59,758 bases of DNA from the NCBI GenBank assembly GCA_017857395.1, contig JAFMDF010000017.1, forward strand, positions 1-59,758, given 5' to 3'. The notes beneath the pieces were generated by a model. The model had not been told where the DNA came from, did no database searches, and saw nothing but the letters and a program-made list of their open reading frames with translations. Within the stretch, counting starts at the first letter, position 1. Every line of letters starts with the position of its first letter. Shown one piece after another: positions 36,424 to 44,855 of the stretch. This DNA comes from Bacteroidota bacterium (GTDB lineage: Bacteria; Bacteroidota; Bacteroidia; Chitinophagales; Saprospiraceae). The translations under genes and the position numbers were made by a program.

Positions 36424-37191
36424 ATGAACAACTTACACTTAAAATGGTGGCTTATAGCTACCCTATTCTTCCTATCTTTTCCTGTATTTTCTCAAAAATA
36501 TAGCATTCATCTGGCTGCCTTTACGGAACAAATAGATTCCTCTTTTTTTAGCTTTGCAGGATTCAGTAATGTTCAACATAAACAACATCCGCTTAATTTC
36601 CATCAATATTCTTGGGGAAATTTTGCTACTTTAGAAGCTGCTAAAAATCAGTTATCTACACTTCAACAAAACCCTATGCTTAAAGGATTGACTAATTTAA
36701 GTCTCTTCCCATTATCGGCAAAGTTCACAATTCCAACTATTGACACTAATATAGATATAGACAATAAAATAGAAGCTATTGATTTTCAGCTATTTAGTCG
36801 CTCCATTTATATTCATGCAGCGTCAAAAGGGATTCAAAAAATGGATGTTGCTATTTTAGAAGAAGTGGCCAATATTTTAAGGAAGCATCCTGCCTTAAAA
36901 TTAAGAATTATTGCTCCAGAAAATTCAATAATGCAACTTGTAACATCTCCTTCTACGGATGTCGTTGAAAATTTTTTATTGGCTCAAAATATTCCCGCTT
37001 ATCGAATAAAAACGATTTCAAACCCTTCACATCTAGATAATAAAGCAAAGGACGCTACCATTCCTAAAAAGCAACAAGTCATTATGACCTTAGTTGATTT
37101 AAAAGAAGAGATTATTTTGGACAAGTTTGGGAATGATGGGTTAATTGTTAAGCAAATGAACCCTAATAATAGTCTACAAGTATTAGATTAG
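36424..37191 (+). CDS. Secreted SPOR-like plus OmpA-like protein
   Basis: 255 residues with signal peptide (ends PVFSQ). Residues 24-95 look like a SPOR-type unit (KYSIHLAAFTEQI ... FHQYSWGNFATLEAAKNQLSTLQ), a fold that binds denuded peptidoglycan. Residues about 130-235 resemble a degenerate OmpA C-terminal domain: DVAILEEVANILRKHPALKLRII, then FLLAQNIPAYRIKTI, as in ANILNENP.LKI ... YLVSKGI...RI, but the Asp and Arg that bind diaminopimelate are not clear. Both assignments rest on weak pattern. Probably periplasmic, envelope-associated. Confidence 0.5.
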   Translation: MNNLHLKWWLIATLFFLSFPVFSQKYSIHLAAFTEQIDSSFFSFAGFSNVQHKQHPLNFHQYSWGNFATLEAAKNQLSTLQQNPMLKGLTNLSLFPLSAKFTIPTIDTNIDIDNKIEAIDFQLFSRSIYIHAASKGIQKMDVAILEEVANILRKHPALKLRIIAPENSIMQLVTSPSTDVVENFLLAQNIPAYRIKTISNPSHLDNKAKDATIPKKQQVIMTLVDLKEEIILDKFGNDGLIVKQMNPNNSLQVLD

Positions 37192-37199
37192 AAATGTTG

Positions 37200-37540
37200 T
37201 TTTTGGAAAGGAACTAAGTTGCCTATCGGGCGGTTTTAATCAATAAATGCTGGCGCAACTAAAATACATCCATTATGCAACTCTACAACCAAAACCACCT
37301 CAGGATTTTTATAATAACTATGCTGCTTTAGAAACTGCGCGGTGGGACAAATCTATTATTGATCAAGAAAACTTTACGTTCACCAACATTATTTACATCA
37401 ACCATTTAATCGCTATCGTGCAAAATAAATAAAATAGATTTTCCCAAAATATGGTCTGCAATTTGTAGCAACCTTTAAAGAAAATGGTGTTTTGCATGAT
37501 TGGACGGCAATTCTAAAGTAAAATATTTCTCCTTCTAGTC
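37200..37540 (+). pseudogene. Possible degenerate coding remnant
   Basis: Just after the SPOR/OmpA-like gene. A 61-codon frame (37247-37432) includes FYNNYAALETARWDKSII, which loosely echoes the ATLEAAK SPOR pattern upstream, and another frame near 37445-37520 reads YGLQFVATFKENGVLHDWTAILK before a stop. The frames are broken by stops and shifts. It may be the eroded tail of a duplicated gene; support is weak. Confidence 0.25.
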
Positions 37541-37859
37541 AAATGATAATTGCCGACAATTAAAATCGCCCCTGTTTTCCCCTCTTAGCCTGCTAGGCAT
37601 TAATTTTATTGCTTATACCTTTTTTAGCGTTTTACCTCGGGTAGTTTCTGTCGTGCCAAGCCCTGCTTGGTAGGATTTTTATATCGGATGTCTTTGAACA
37701 CGGATGAAATGGAACACAGCTAATTTTATCTCGAATGAAAGCTGTTTTAGATAGTTTCTGTAGGGTCTTCCGATAATTATCGGAACTGCTTGGTGGAATT
37801 TTATCTCGATAAGCTAAAATTGATTCACTAGTTTTTCTAACATACGAATAAATAAAAAT
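37541..37859. other. Intergenic region with repeated AGTTTCTGT words
   Basis: Contains two similar blocks, GGTAGTTTCTGTCG ... GCTTGGTAGGATTTTTAT (about 37639-37682) and GATAGTTTCTGTAG ... GCTTGGTGGAATTTTAT (about 37752-37803), as well as CACGGATGAAATGGAACAC (37698-37716), which nearly recurs at 56197-56215. No ORF. Confidence 0.5.
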
Positions 37860-38741
37860 ATGAGAAACCCACCTATTAAAATATTCATATATTCCGTCCT
37901 CCTATTATTCGTACTCCTTTCCTGTAGAAAAGAACGGGTAGTTGAGGAAGAAAGTGCAGAAATGAATAATACAGGTGTTGCATTGAATGCAGAAATTATG
38001 GGGCTAGGCACTTTTTTTGGCAATGTGTTTAGTAATGTGGTTTTAATTAATGTACAAAATGGGCCGAGTGCTACTTTGGCAACCAATGAATTAAAAGAGT
38101 TACTACAACTAACGGAAAGAGACAATGATTTTTTTGTATTTAACCTCCATCAACAGCAAACCCTTGAAGCACAACAATTTACCAATGAAATCACCTTTGA
38201 AGCAGCTAAAGTCGCTAATCAAAAAAGTGTTGATATTTTAGCTCAAACTATTCAATATTTCAAAGCTCAAGATAAGAGAGTATATGTGTTAGGCATCGCC
38301 TTCGGAGCTTATTTGGTACAAGAGTTATTAGTAAGAGAAGGTACAAATCTTGCAGACCAATATTTATTAATGGCTGGAAGACTAGACATGCCTGACCTTA
38401 TTTGGACATCTTTTAGCGAAGGTAATACAGGTGGTTTTATCGACGGCAGCACTCCTTTTACAGGCGCACCAAGTACCCTTACTGCTACCCAAAAAAATCA
38501 TAATAAATTATTTGCAGGTTTAGCTTTTAAAAAATATACTATTGAATTGTCGAAGTATGATGATTTGACGAATGTTACTTATTGCTTTGGTAATTTAGAT
38601 GAATCCGTCGGTCGACTCACTCAAAACGAACAAGCTTTGTTAATTACTCGACAAGCTAATTTATTAATATTTGATGGTGGTCATCAAGCAACTATTGAAG
38701 GGTTGATTGATGAAGGGTTTGAGCTGGCTTTTGGAGAGTGA
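37860..38741 (+). CDS. Alpha/beta-hydrolase-like lipoprotein without the nucleophile Ser
   Basis: 293 residues with lipoprotein signal (FVLLSCRKE). The body has the order of an alpha/beta-hydrolase: NVVLINVQNGPSA, DNDFFVFNLHQQQT, then RVYVLGIAFGAYLVQELL where the nucleophile elbow G-x-S-x-G would be; here it is G145-I-A147-F-G149, so the Ser is Ala. QYLLMAG follows, then YCFGNLDESVG at the acid position and FDGGH275 at the His position. So the fold seems kept and the His present, but catalysis by Ser is not possible. It may bind a ligand. The fold call is by motif order only. Plus strand, alone. Confidence 0.55.
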   Translation: MRNPPIKIFIYSVLLLFVLLSCRKERVVEEESAEMNNTGVALNAEIMGLGTFFGNVFSNVVLINVQNGPSATLATNELKELLQLTERDNDFFVFNLHQQQTLEAQQFTNEITFEAAKVANQKSVDILAQTIQYFKAQDKRVYVLGIAFGAYLVQELLVREGTNLADQYLLMAGRLDMPDLIWTSFSEGNTGGFIDGSTPFTGAPSTLTATQKNHNKLFAGLAFKKYTIELSKYDDLTNVTYCFGNLDESVGRLTQNEQALLITRQANLLIFDGGHQATIEGLIDEGFELAFGE

Positions 38742-38754
38742 AGCAAATCTTAAA

Positions 38755-38835
38755 TCACAGTTCTTAAATCTTAAATCATGAATCCTTCTAAATAAAACGT
38801 AATGGATTTATGATGTATGATTTATGATTATGATT
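38755..38835. repeat. Low-complexity AAATCATAAATC/ATTTATGATT stem
   Basis: Left half AAATCTTAAATCAC ... AAATCTTAAATCATGAATCC pairs with right half GGATTTATGATGTATGATTTATGATT. It lies between convergent genes and is related to 45735-45925 and 10905-10945. Confidence 0.55.
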
Positions 38836-38856
38836 TTTTGGCGGCGCCAAACTTCG

Positions 38857-39609
38857 TCAATTAATAATAGCTGCACATAATATCCCAGCAGCCACCGCCG
38901 CATTCAAAGACTCTGCCCGACCCTGCTTTCCTTTAGGAATCCGAATTAAATGCGTAGCTTGTGCCGTAATATCCTCAGAAACACCAGCCCCTTCATTGCC
39001 AATAATTAATACTCCATTTTTAGGTAAATCCGCTTTAAAAACATCTTCCCCTTGCAATACTGCCGCAAAAGTTGGTAAATCAGGTACATTTCCCATCAAC
39101 TCCGAAAACTCAATGGAAATAATTTTGACCCTTAAAAAAGCCCCCATAGACGCTTGGATAACTTTAGGATTAAAAACCTCTACTGTATTTTTAGAACAAA
39201 AAACATAAGGCAAACCAAACCAATCCGCAATCCGTAGAATACTGCCCATATTTCCTGGATTTTGTAAGTTGTCTAAAAAGAGGGTTAAACTACTGTTAAT
39301 TGTCGCCAAATCTAGTTCATAAGTCGGTACTTTACAGACCACAAATACTTGATTGGGCGTTTTTAAACTGGAAATACGGGCTAAATCCTTTTGACTAATT
39401 TCTTGAACAATCGTATCAATATTCCTTAAAATAGAATGATTGGCTTTAATCCAAGGCGTTAGTGCAAAAATACCTTCTAATATAAGTCCTTGGTGTTGAA
39501 TAATTTCTGTCGCCATTTTTTCTCCTTCGACTACAAAATTATTATACATTTGCCTAAACTTTTTCTGTTTAAGCGATTGTAAATATTTAAGGGTATTTCT
39601 GGTCAGCAT
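38857..39609 (-). CDS. SpoU/TrmH-family RNA 2'-O-methyltransferase
   Basis: 250 residues. The N-terminal substrate-binding segment is RNTLKYLQSLKQKKFRQMYNNFVVEG. The SPOUT knot carries motif 1 DNLQNPGNMGSILRIADWFG, motif 2 GVLIIGNEGAGVSED and motif 3 IRIPKGKQGRAESLNAAVAAG, all intact. It methylates a ribose 2'-OH in rRNA or tRNA; closest in build to the TrmH/RlmB-like group without a fixed target. Divergent from tamL; the 306-bp region between carries two hairpins. Confidence 0.92.
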   Translation of the reverse strand: MLTRNTLKYLQSLKQKKFRQMYNNFVVEGEKMATEIIQHQGLILEGIFALTPWIKANHSILRNIDTIVQEISQKDLARISSLKTPNQVFVVCKVPTYELDLATINSSLTLFLDNLQNPGNMGSILRIADWFGLPYVFCSKNTVEVFNPKVIQASMGAFLRVKIISIEFSELMGNVPDLPTFAAVLQGEDVFKADLPKNGVLIIGNEGAGVSEDITAQATHLIRIPKGKQGRAESLNAAVAAGILCAAIIN

Positions 39610-39713
39610 AAAAATTAAAGGTTATTAGAAGTTATTCGAGGTTATTTATCTAAAATTCGATGATAACCATTAGTACATCGTTCAATAAATAAGTGGGTGT
39701 TTTAAAACATCCC

Positions 39714-39774
39714 GTTGCTAGTTACTGGTTGCTAGTTCTGCCTAAAAAGAAACCAGCAACTAGCAACCAGCAAC
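39714..39774. repeat. 24-bp inverted repeat (GTTGCTAGTT type)
   Basis: Arms 39714-39737 and 39751-39774, 24 bp with four mismatches, every one a transition. It is in a divergent intergenic region, upstream of both flanking genes. Confidence 0.7.
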
Positions 39775-39842
39775 AATTTAAAATTTCAAGAAACTTATTG
39801 AACGGTGTAATTAGTCTTTATTCTAAAATAAATCGTAAGGAA

Positions 39843-39875
39843 AGTGCTTCCAGAACTTGAAGTTCTGGAAGCACT
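39843..39875. repeat. 15-bp perfect hairpin upstream of tamL
   Basis: AGTGCTTCCAGAACT, TGA loop and exact complement. It ends 40 bp before the tamL ATG, so it should be in the tamL leader or overlap its promoter; it cannot be a terminator of the divergent neighbour. Confidence 0.7.
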
Positions 39876-39915
39876 AAGCCTTTTGGAATAAAATCTATTA
39901 ATAAGTTCCAAATTA

Positions 39916-42333
39916 ATGAGCAACGAAAATAACATACGACTATTCAGCTGTTGGCGAAAACTCTGCTTTTTTGCTAGTTGGTTGCTGTTATTTTCCTGCA
40001 ACACTACAAAATACCTACAAGAAGACGAAGCTTTCCTGAAAAAAAGCGAAATTAAATTTGAAACGGCTTATAAAATAAAAAAGTCTAAAAAATTAGCAGG
40101 AGATTTATTAGGCATCGTTAAACAAAAACCCAATACTAAATTTCTCTTAATCAATCGCCGTTGGTTTTATTATAAATCCAGAAAAAAACAACAAAAAAAA
40201 GATAGAAAATCAAGACGATTAATAGCAGAATATCCTAGTATTTATAGCGAGTTATTAGCAACAGAAACCGCTAAGTCGATGGAGTATTTTTTAGATAAAA
40301 AAGGGTATTATCATGCACAAGTTCGTTTTGAAACAAGCATTAAAAATAAGCAAGCAGTAGTCACTTATATCGTGAATCCTAAGCGATTATTTACGGTTGA
40401 CACCATCACGTTTATTAGTAAAGATACGGCTATTCAATGCATTTTAAATGATATTAGCCCTGCTACGCTCTTCAAAAAAGGAAACCCTGTTTCTAATCAA
40501 TTATATGAAGAAGAAAAGCAACGAATTAGAACCCATTTAAGAAATGTAGGCTATCGGAATTTTTATGTCAATTATTTTGACCAATTAATATTCTCTACGG
40601 ATACTTCTAAAATAGCTCAACTTACTTTATCCTTAAAAGTTTTCCCCATAAATGATTCGACCTTTCATAAAACCTATCAAGTTGGAGATATCTATGTACA
40701 CCCCTATTATAATCCACAAAAGGAGGAAAGATACCTTAAAGATAGTGTAATCAATGGCATTCATTTTATGTTGCCCAAAGAGAAAAAATACGAAGTACGT
40801 TCAGATGTTATTGCCAGTAGGATTTTTCTTAAAAAAGGCGCATTATACAGCCAAAAAGATTATAATAAAACCATTCAAAATTTAGGTACATTAGGCATTT
40901 TTAAATTTGCTAATATAGATGAAAAAATAATTAATGATACGACGGCTAGCATCGATTTTAATATCTATTTACCTGCTAATCAAAGAAGAAGTGTTGGCGG
41001 AAATTTAGAATATAAAAACACGACTTCACTTAATTCTGTTTCTAATTCTAACTTAAATGGCATAGAAACATCTCTATCCTATCAAGATAAAAACGCATTT
41101 GGTGGGTCAGAATTATTTAATGCCAGCCTACGATTTGGATTGCAAGTAGGCCGTAATACGGCCGGTAGTTTTATCGATAATTATGATATTAGTCCACAAT
41201 TTGACCTAAGTATTCCAAAATTTAGAGATCTTTTTGGCTTTGTTCGCCTGATGAATAATATTGGTGTCTTTGGTGATAAATTTTATGGTAGTTTATTAGA
41301 AAATGCCAATACCAAACTTACGCTAGGTTTAAATTGGACCCAACGAAGAGATTTTTGGACCTATTTTAGTGCGGATATATCGCTTGGTTACGAAATTCAG
41401 AAAAATCCAAATCGACGCTATTTTATCAAACAATTTGGCATTAATATTTTTCAACCAACCATTGAACCTGGCAGCAGTGGTGCAGAGGCTTTTGAAGATA
41501 ATCCATTCCTAGAAAGAACTTTCAATCAAGATCAATTATTTACTGGCTTACTATTTAGAGAATTTGGTTTTTCCTTTGCGGGTAGAAATGCTCGAAAAAG
41601 TTCTAATTGGCGTTTATTTTTGAATTCTGAGGTATCGGGATTAGAAGCGCTGGCAACCAATGCCGTTGCGAATCAATTTCGTACCGAAAATCGAGATACC
41701 TTTTCTTTGGCGGGATTGGCTTTCGCCCAATATGGCAGACTAGATATTGATGCGCAATATTTCAAATTTTTACGACCAACTCGGTCTTTTGCATTTAGAT
41801 TAAATGGTGGTATAGCTTTCCCTTTTGGAACTTCCGAAGATGTGCCTTATGTCAAACAATTTTTTGCTGGTGGGCCTAATAGTATTCGGGCTTGGAGAAT
41901 TCGAGAATTAGGACCAGGTAGTTATCGAGACCCCAGTACTTTCCCCAGCTATCAAAAAAATGCAACCCCATTTTATCAAACAGGAGATTTTAAATTCATC
42001 TTTAGTGCAGAGTATCGCTTTTTATTATTGCAATCTTCTAGTTTTGATTTTGAAGGCACCATCTTTTTAGACGGAGGTAATGTTTGGACACTCAAAGAAG
42101 ACATAGACCGACCTGGTTCCCAGCTTAGTACTAGATTTTGGCGAGAAATTGCCCTTGGAACAGGCTTTGGTATCAATGTAGATTTTAAATATTTCATCTT
42201 AAGATTAGATTTAGGGTATAAATTACGGAATCCTTATCCCAATCCTAATGGTACTTACTGGGCTATCCAAGAATTCCAAGAGCGGGGTTTTAAAGGAATT
42301 AACTATAATTTAGGCGTTGGTCGAGCATTTTAA
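39916..42333 (+). CDS. tamL: TamL-type BamA/TamA-family outer-membrane lipoprotein
   Basis: 805 residues. Lipoprotein signal ends LLFSCNTTKYLQEDE, the lipid-anchored start known for TamL, the Bacteroidota form of TamA. POTRA-like repeats occupy residues about 30-340 (VTYIVNPKRLFTVDTITFIS, KKGALYSQKDYNKTIQNLGTLGIFKF). The barrel (Omp85/surface antigen) fills the rest: RRSVGGNLEYKN, KQFFAGGPNSIRAWRIRELGPGSY (the conserved loop with the RGF/Y-like turn) and a terminal Phe (LGVGRAF). It assists outer-membrane protein insertion, usually with TamB, which is not here. The ATG at 39916 is the first that leaves a short n-region. Confidence 0.88.
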   Translation: MSNENNIRLFSCWRKLCFFASWLLLFSCNTTKYLQEDEAFLKKSEIKFETAYKIKKSKKLAGDLLGIVKQKPNTKFLLINRRWFYYKSRKKQQKKDRKSRRLIAEYPSIYSELLATETAKSMEYFLDKKGYYHAQVRFETSIKNKQAVVTYIVNPKRLFTVDTITFISKDTAIQCILNDISPATLFKKGNPVSNQLYEEEKQRIRTHLRNVGYRNFYVNYFDQLIFSTDTSKIAQLTLSLKVFPINDSTFHKTYQVGDIYVHPYYNPQKEERYLKDSVINGIHFMLPKEKKYEVRSDVIASRIFLKKGALYSQKDYNKTIQNLGTLGIFKFANIDEKIINDTTASIDFNIYLPANQRRSVGGNLEYKNTTSLNSVSNSNLNGIETSLSYQDKNAFGGSELFNASLRFGLQVGRNTAGSFIDNYDISPQFDLSIPKFRDLFGFVRLMNNIGVFGDKFYGSLLENANTKLTLGLNWTQRRDFWTYFSADISLGYEIQKNPNRRYFIKQFGINIFQPTIEPGSSGAEAFEDNPFLERTFNQDQLFTGLLFREFGFSFAGRNARKSSNWRLFLNSEVSGLEALATNAVANQFRTENRDTFSLAGLAFAQYGRLDIDAQYFKFLRPTRSFAFRLNGGIAFPFGTSEDVPYVKQFFAGGPNSIRAWRIRELGPGSYRDPSTFPSYQKNATPFYQTGDFKFIFSAEYRFLLLQSSSFDFEGTIFLDGGNVWTLKEDIDRPGSQLSTRFWREIALGTGFGINVDFKYFILRLDLGYKLRNPYPNPNGTYWAIQEFQERGFKGINYNLGVGRAF

Positions 42334-42424
42334 AAAATCATATTTCTACATTTCCTTTCGTATCTCCATTTCATCATTTATCTTTGCGAAGCTTAACTTA
42401 GTGTAAAATATACACTTTTAAATA

Positions 42425-42515
42425 AATCTAAAATTGAAAATATTAAATTGAAAATTGAAAAGTTGGCAATATCACAACCGATTTAGGTCTAACTTTTAAA
42501 TTTTGATTTTTAATT
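42425..42515. repeat. AT-rich inverted repeat before the kinase gene
   Basis: Left ATTGAAAATATTAAATTGAAAATTGAAAAGTT and right AACTTTTAAATTTTGATTTTTAATTTT are near-complements. It ends about 10 bp before the next ATG, so it may occlude the ribosome site or be the tamL terminator. Confidence 0.45.
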
Positions 42516-42524
42516 TTAAAAGCC

Positions 42525-43364
42525 ATGATACTAATTGCAGACTCAGGTTCTACTAAAACAGACTGGAGGATTCTCCACGATAAGCACAACCTTCAAACAG
42601 TTAGTACGATTGGTTTTAATCCTGTATTAACGAATACGGAAAATATTATAGCAGAATTAGCTGCTAATTTTAAGGATAAGGTAATAAATCAACAATTGAC
42701 CCATGTTTATTATTATGGTGCTGGTTGTTGGGATAAAGCGACTTGTTACGTTGTATCAAAAGCAATCAAGGCTATTTTTCCAATGGCTAAAATTGAAGTA
42801 ACCAATGATTTATTAGGCGCTGCTAGAGCAGTTTGTGGTAACGAAGCAGGTATTGCGTGCATTTTAGGAACGGGGGCTAATTCTTGCTTATATGATGGAC
42901 AAAAAATAATAGACAATGTTCCAGCACTAGGGTTTATTATGGGCGATGAAGGAAGTGGGGCTTATTTAGGCAAGCAATTATTAAAAAGTTATTTTTATCG
43001 AGCATTACCTAAATCATTATCTGACAAACTAGTTAAAGAACAACCTATTTCTAAAAAGATAATGCTAGAAAATGTTTACCAATCTAAATCAGGTAATCGT
43101 TATTTAGCTAGTTTTGCTAAATTTATCATTCGTGAAAAGGAACACCCTTTTATCAAAAAAATGGTAGGTGATGCTTTTGATAATTTTATTCAACAGCAAG
43201 TCAAAAAATATGATGGGGCAGCTAATTATCCTATTCATTTTATTGGTTCTATTGCGTACTTTTTAAAGGATATATTAATTGAACGCCTTGCGGCAAATGA
43301 GCTGCAAATCGGAAATATTATTCGACAACCTATTGATGGGTTGGTCGAATTTCATAGAATGTGA
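42525..43364 (+). CDS. N-acetylglucosamine kinase-like BadF/BadG-family ATPase
   Basis: 279 residues with an ASKHA fold. Phosphate-1 loop DSGSTKTDWRI at residue 5, adenosine and phosphate-2 region ACILGTGANSCLYDG, then the landmark LGFIMGDEGSGAYLG and IHFIGSIAYFLKD near the end. Bacteroidota homologues are annotated as N-acetylglucosamine kinase-like proteins, phosphorylating amino sugars from cell-wall turnover. Specific substrate residues cannot be checked by eye. Plus strand, between tamL and pfkA with long gaps, so probably its own unit. Confidence 0.83.
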   Translation: MILIADSGSTKTDWRILHDKHNLQTVSTIGFNPVLTNTENIIAELAANFKDKVINQQLTHVYYYGAGCWDKATCYVVSKAIKAIFPMAKIEVTNDLLGAARAVCGNEAGIACILGTGANSCLYDGQKIIDNVPALGFIMGDEGSGAYLGKQLLKSYFYRALPKSLSDKLVKEQPISKKIMLENVYQSKSGNRYLASFAKFIIREKEHPFIKKMVGDAFDNFIQQQVKKYDGAANYPIHFIGSIAYFLKDILIERLAANELQIGNIIRQPIDGLVEFHRM

Positions 43365-43763
43365 AGTTTGGAGTCCATTATAATCTCAAAAGTGTTTATT
43401 TTGATTTTTAGTATTAAAGAGCATACAGAATTTGGAGTTTTATTAATACTACATAGAATAAATTACTAAAGAAATGGGGTCGGAGCGATGCTCCTTTGGG
43501 CTAATTTTGATATTTCTTGCTACAGACAGAGACAGAGCGATGCTCTTTTAGGTTAATTTTACCAGAAGAGCAGCTTATCCCTAACCCTAGGGGGCATCGC
43601 CCCGAAACCGTCTGTAACTTGGATAATTTTCATCTATTCCCCAAAGGAGCGTAGCTTCGTCACCGTTTATTCTGTAGGTCATCTACAAGAACTTGGAATT
43701 CTAAAGCGCTAATATATTCAGCATAAAACACAAAATTTATCAACCATTTATTTAAAATTAAAA
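43365..43763. repeat. Intergenic region with a degenerate large inverted repeat
   Basis: Left 43477-43530 (GGTCGGAGCGATGCTCCTTTGGG ... TTGCTACAGAC) mirrors right 43610-43665 (GTCTGTAACTTGG ... CCAAAGGAGCGTAGCTTCGTCACC), with many mismatches. Three small stems with GCGATGC/GCATCGC cores are inside (GGAGCGATGCTCC, AGAGCGATGCTCT, GGGGCATCGCCCC). Looks like an old mobile repeat. No ORF. Confidence 0.55.
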
Positions 43764-44774
43764 ATGGCTAACGAAAAAACAGCTACCGAAAAAAAGACAG
43801 ATATTAAACGAATTGCCGTTTATACTTCAGGAGGAGATGCCCCAGGAATGAATGCTGCAATTAGAGCCGTTGTCAGAACTGCCGCTTATCATGATTTGCA
43901 TATATATGGTATTAGAAGAGGTTATGAAGGCATGATAAAAGGAGATATTCAACGGCTAGAAACCAAAATGGTTGGAAATATTATCCACCGAGGAGGAACG
44001 ATACTCAAGACAGCACGAAGCATGGAGTTCATGACTCCAGAAGGACGTAGTTTGGCTTATGAAAATATCGCTGCTAATGATATTGACGCACTCGTAGCTA
44101 TTGGTGGAAATGGTACGTTTACAGGAGCTAGTATTTTCCAAAAGGAATATAATATTCCCATTATTGGCGTACCTGGTACGATTGATAATGATTTGTATGG
44201 AACAGATAATACTATTGGTTTTGATACTGCAGTAAATACCGCTATCGAAGCAATGGATAGAATTAGAGACACCGCAGATTCCCATAATCGGTTATTTTTT
44301 GTAGAAGTGATGGGTCGGCATGCAGGTTTTATTGCATTGAATGCAGGTATTAGTAGCGGTGCTGCTAAGATATTCTGCCCTGAAACGGAAACGTCGATTG
44401 ACGAACTAATTAATAGTTTACAAAAAGGCGCTCGTAGAAAAAAATTATTCAGCTTAGTCATCGTAGCAGAAGGGAATTTAAATGGTGGCGCACAGAAAAT
44501 TGCGGATATTGTCAAGGAACGTTGTCCACATTACGAAACGAAAGTTTCGATTATTGGTCACTTGCAAAGAGGGGGGTCGCCCAATGCCGCAGATAGAGTA
44601 TTGGCAAGCCAAATGGGGTATTATGCCGTTGAAGGTTTATTAGCTGGTCGTTCGGGCGTTATGGCTGGAATTGTGAATAACAAAATAAGATATACGGCTT
44701 TCAAAGATGCCATTAAGAAAACCAAGGATTTAGATAATGAAATGGTGAAAATGGCGGAGATTTTGGCGAGGTAA
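43764..44774 (+). CDS. pfkA: 6-phosphofructokinase, unusual GGNGT nucleotide motif
   Basis: 336 residues, group A phosphofructokinase. YTSGGDAPGMNAAIRAVVR, GGTILKTARS, PGTIDNDLYGTD (catalytic Asp in the TIDND motif), DTAVNTAIEAMDRIRDTA, EVMGRHAGFIALNAG and GHLQRGGSPNAADRVLASQ are intact. The ATP/Mg motif, GGDGS in Escherichia coli and usually GGDG(S/T)F in Bacteroidota, reads GGNGTFTGA here with Asn116 (codon AAT). In E. coli the equivalent Asp103 binds Mg-ATP, so activity or metal use may differ; the following Gly that marks ATP-type enzymes is kept. Catalyses the committed step of glycolysis. Plus strand with a 3' inverted repeat. Confidence 0.93.
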   Translation: MANEKTATEKKTDIKRIAVYTSGGDAPGMNAAIRAVVRTAAYHDLHIYGIRRGYEGMIKGDIQRLETKMVGNIIHRGGTILKTARSMEFMTPEGRSLAYENIAANDIDALVAIGGNGTFTGASIFQKEYNIPIIGVPGTIDNDLYGTDNTIGFDTAVNTAIEAMDRIRDTADSHNRLFFVEVMGRHAGFIALNAGISSGAAKIFCPETETSIDELINSLQKGARRKKLFSLVIVAEGNLNGGAQKIADIVKERCPHYETKVSIIGHLQRGGSPNAADRVLASQMGYYAVEGLLAGRSGVMAGIVNNKIRYTAFKDAIKKTKDLDNEMVKMAEILAR

Positions 44775-44778
44775 TTTC

Positions 44779-44852
44779 GGTTGCCAGTTGCGGGTTGCCA
44801 GTTACCAGTTACGAATTTAGTACGTCAAACTGGCAACCCGCAACCCGCAACT
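44779..44852. terminator. GC-richer inverted repeat between convergent genes
   Basis: Left GGTTGCCAGTTGCGGGTTGCCAGTT pairs with right AACTGGCAACCCGCAACCCGCAACTG through GCGGGTTGCCAGTT. It lies right after pfkA and before the BASS gene end, so probably bidirectional. Confidence 0.6.
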
Positions 44853-44855
44853 GCC

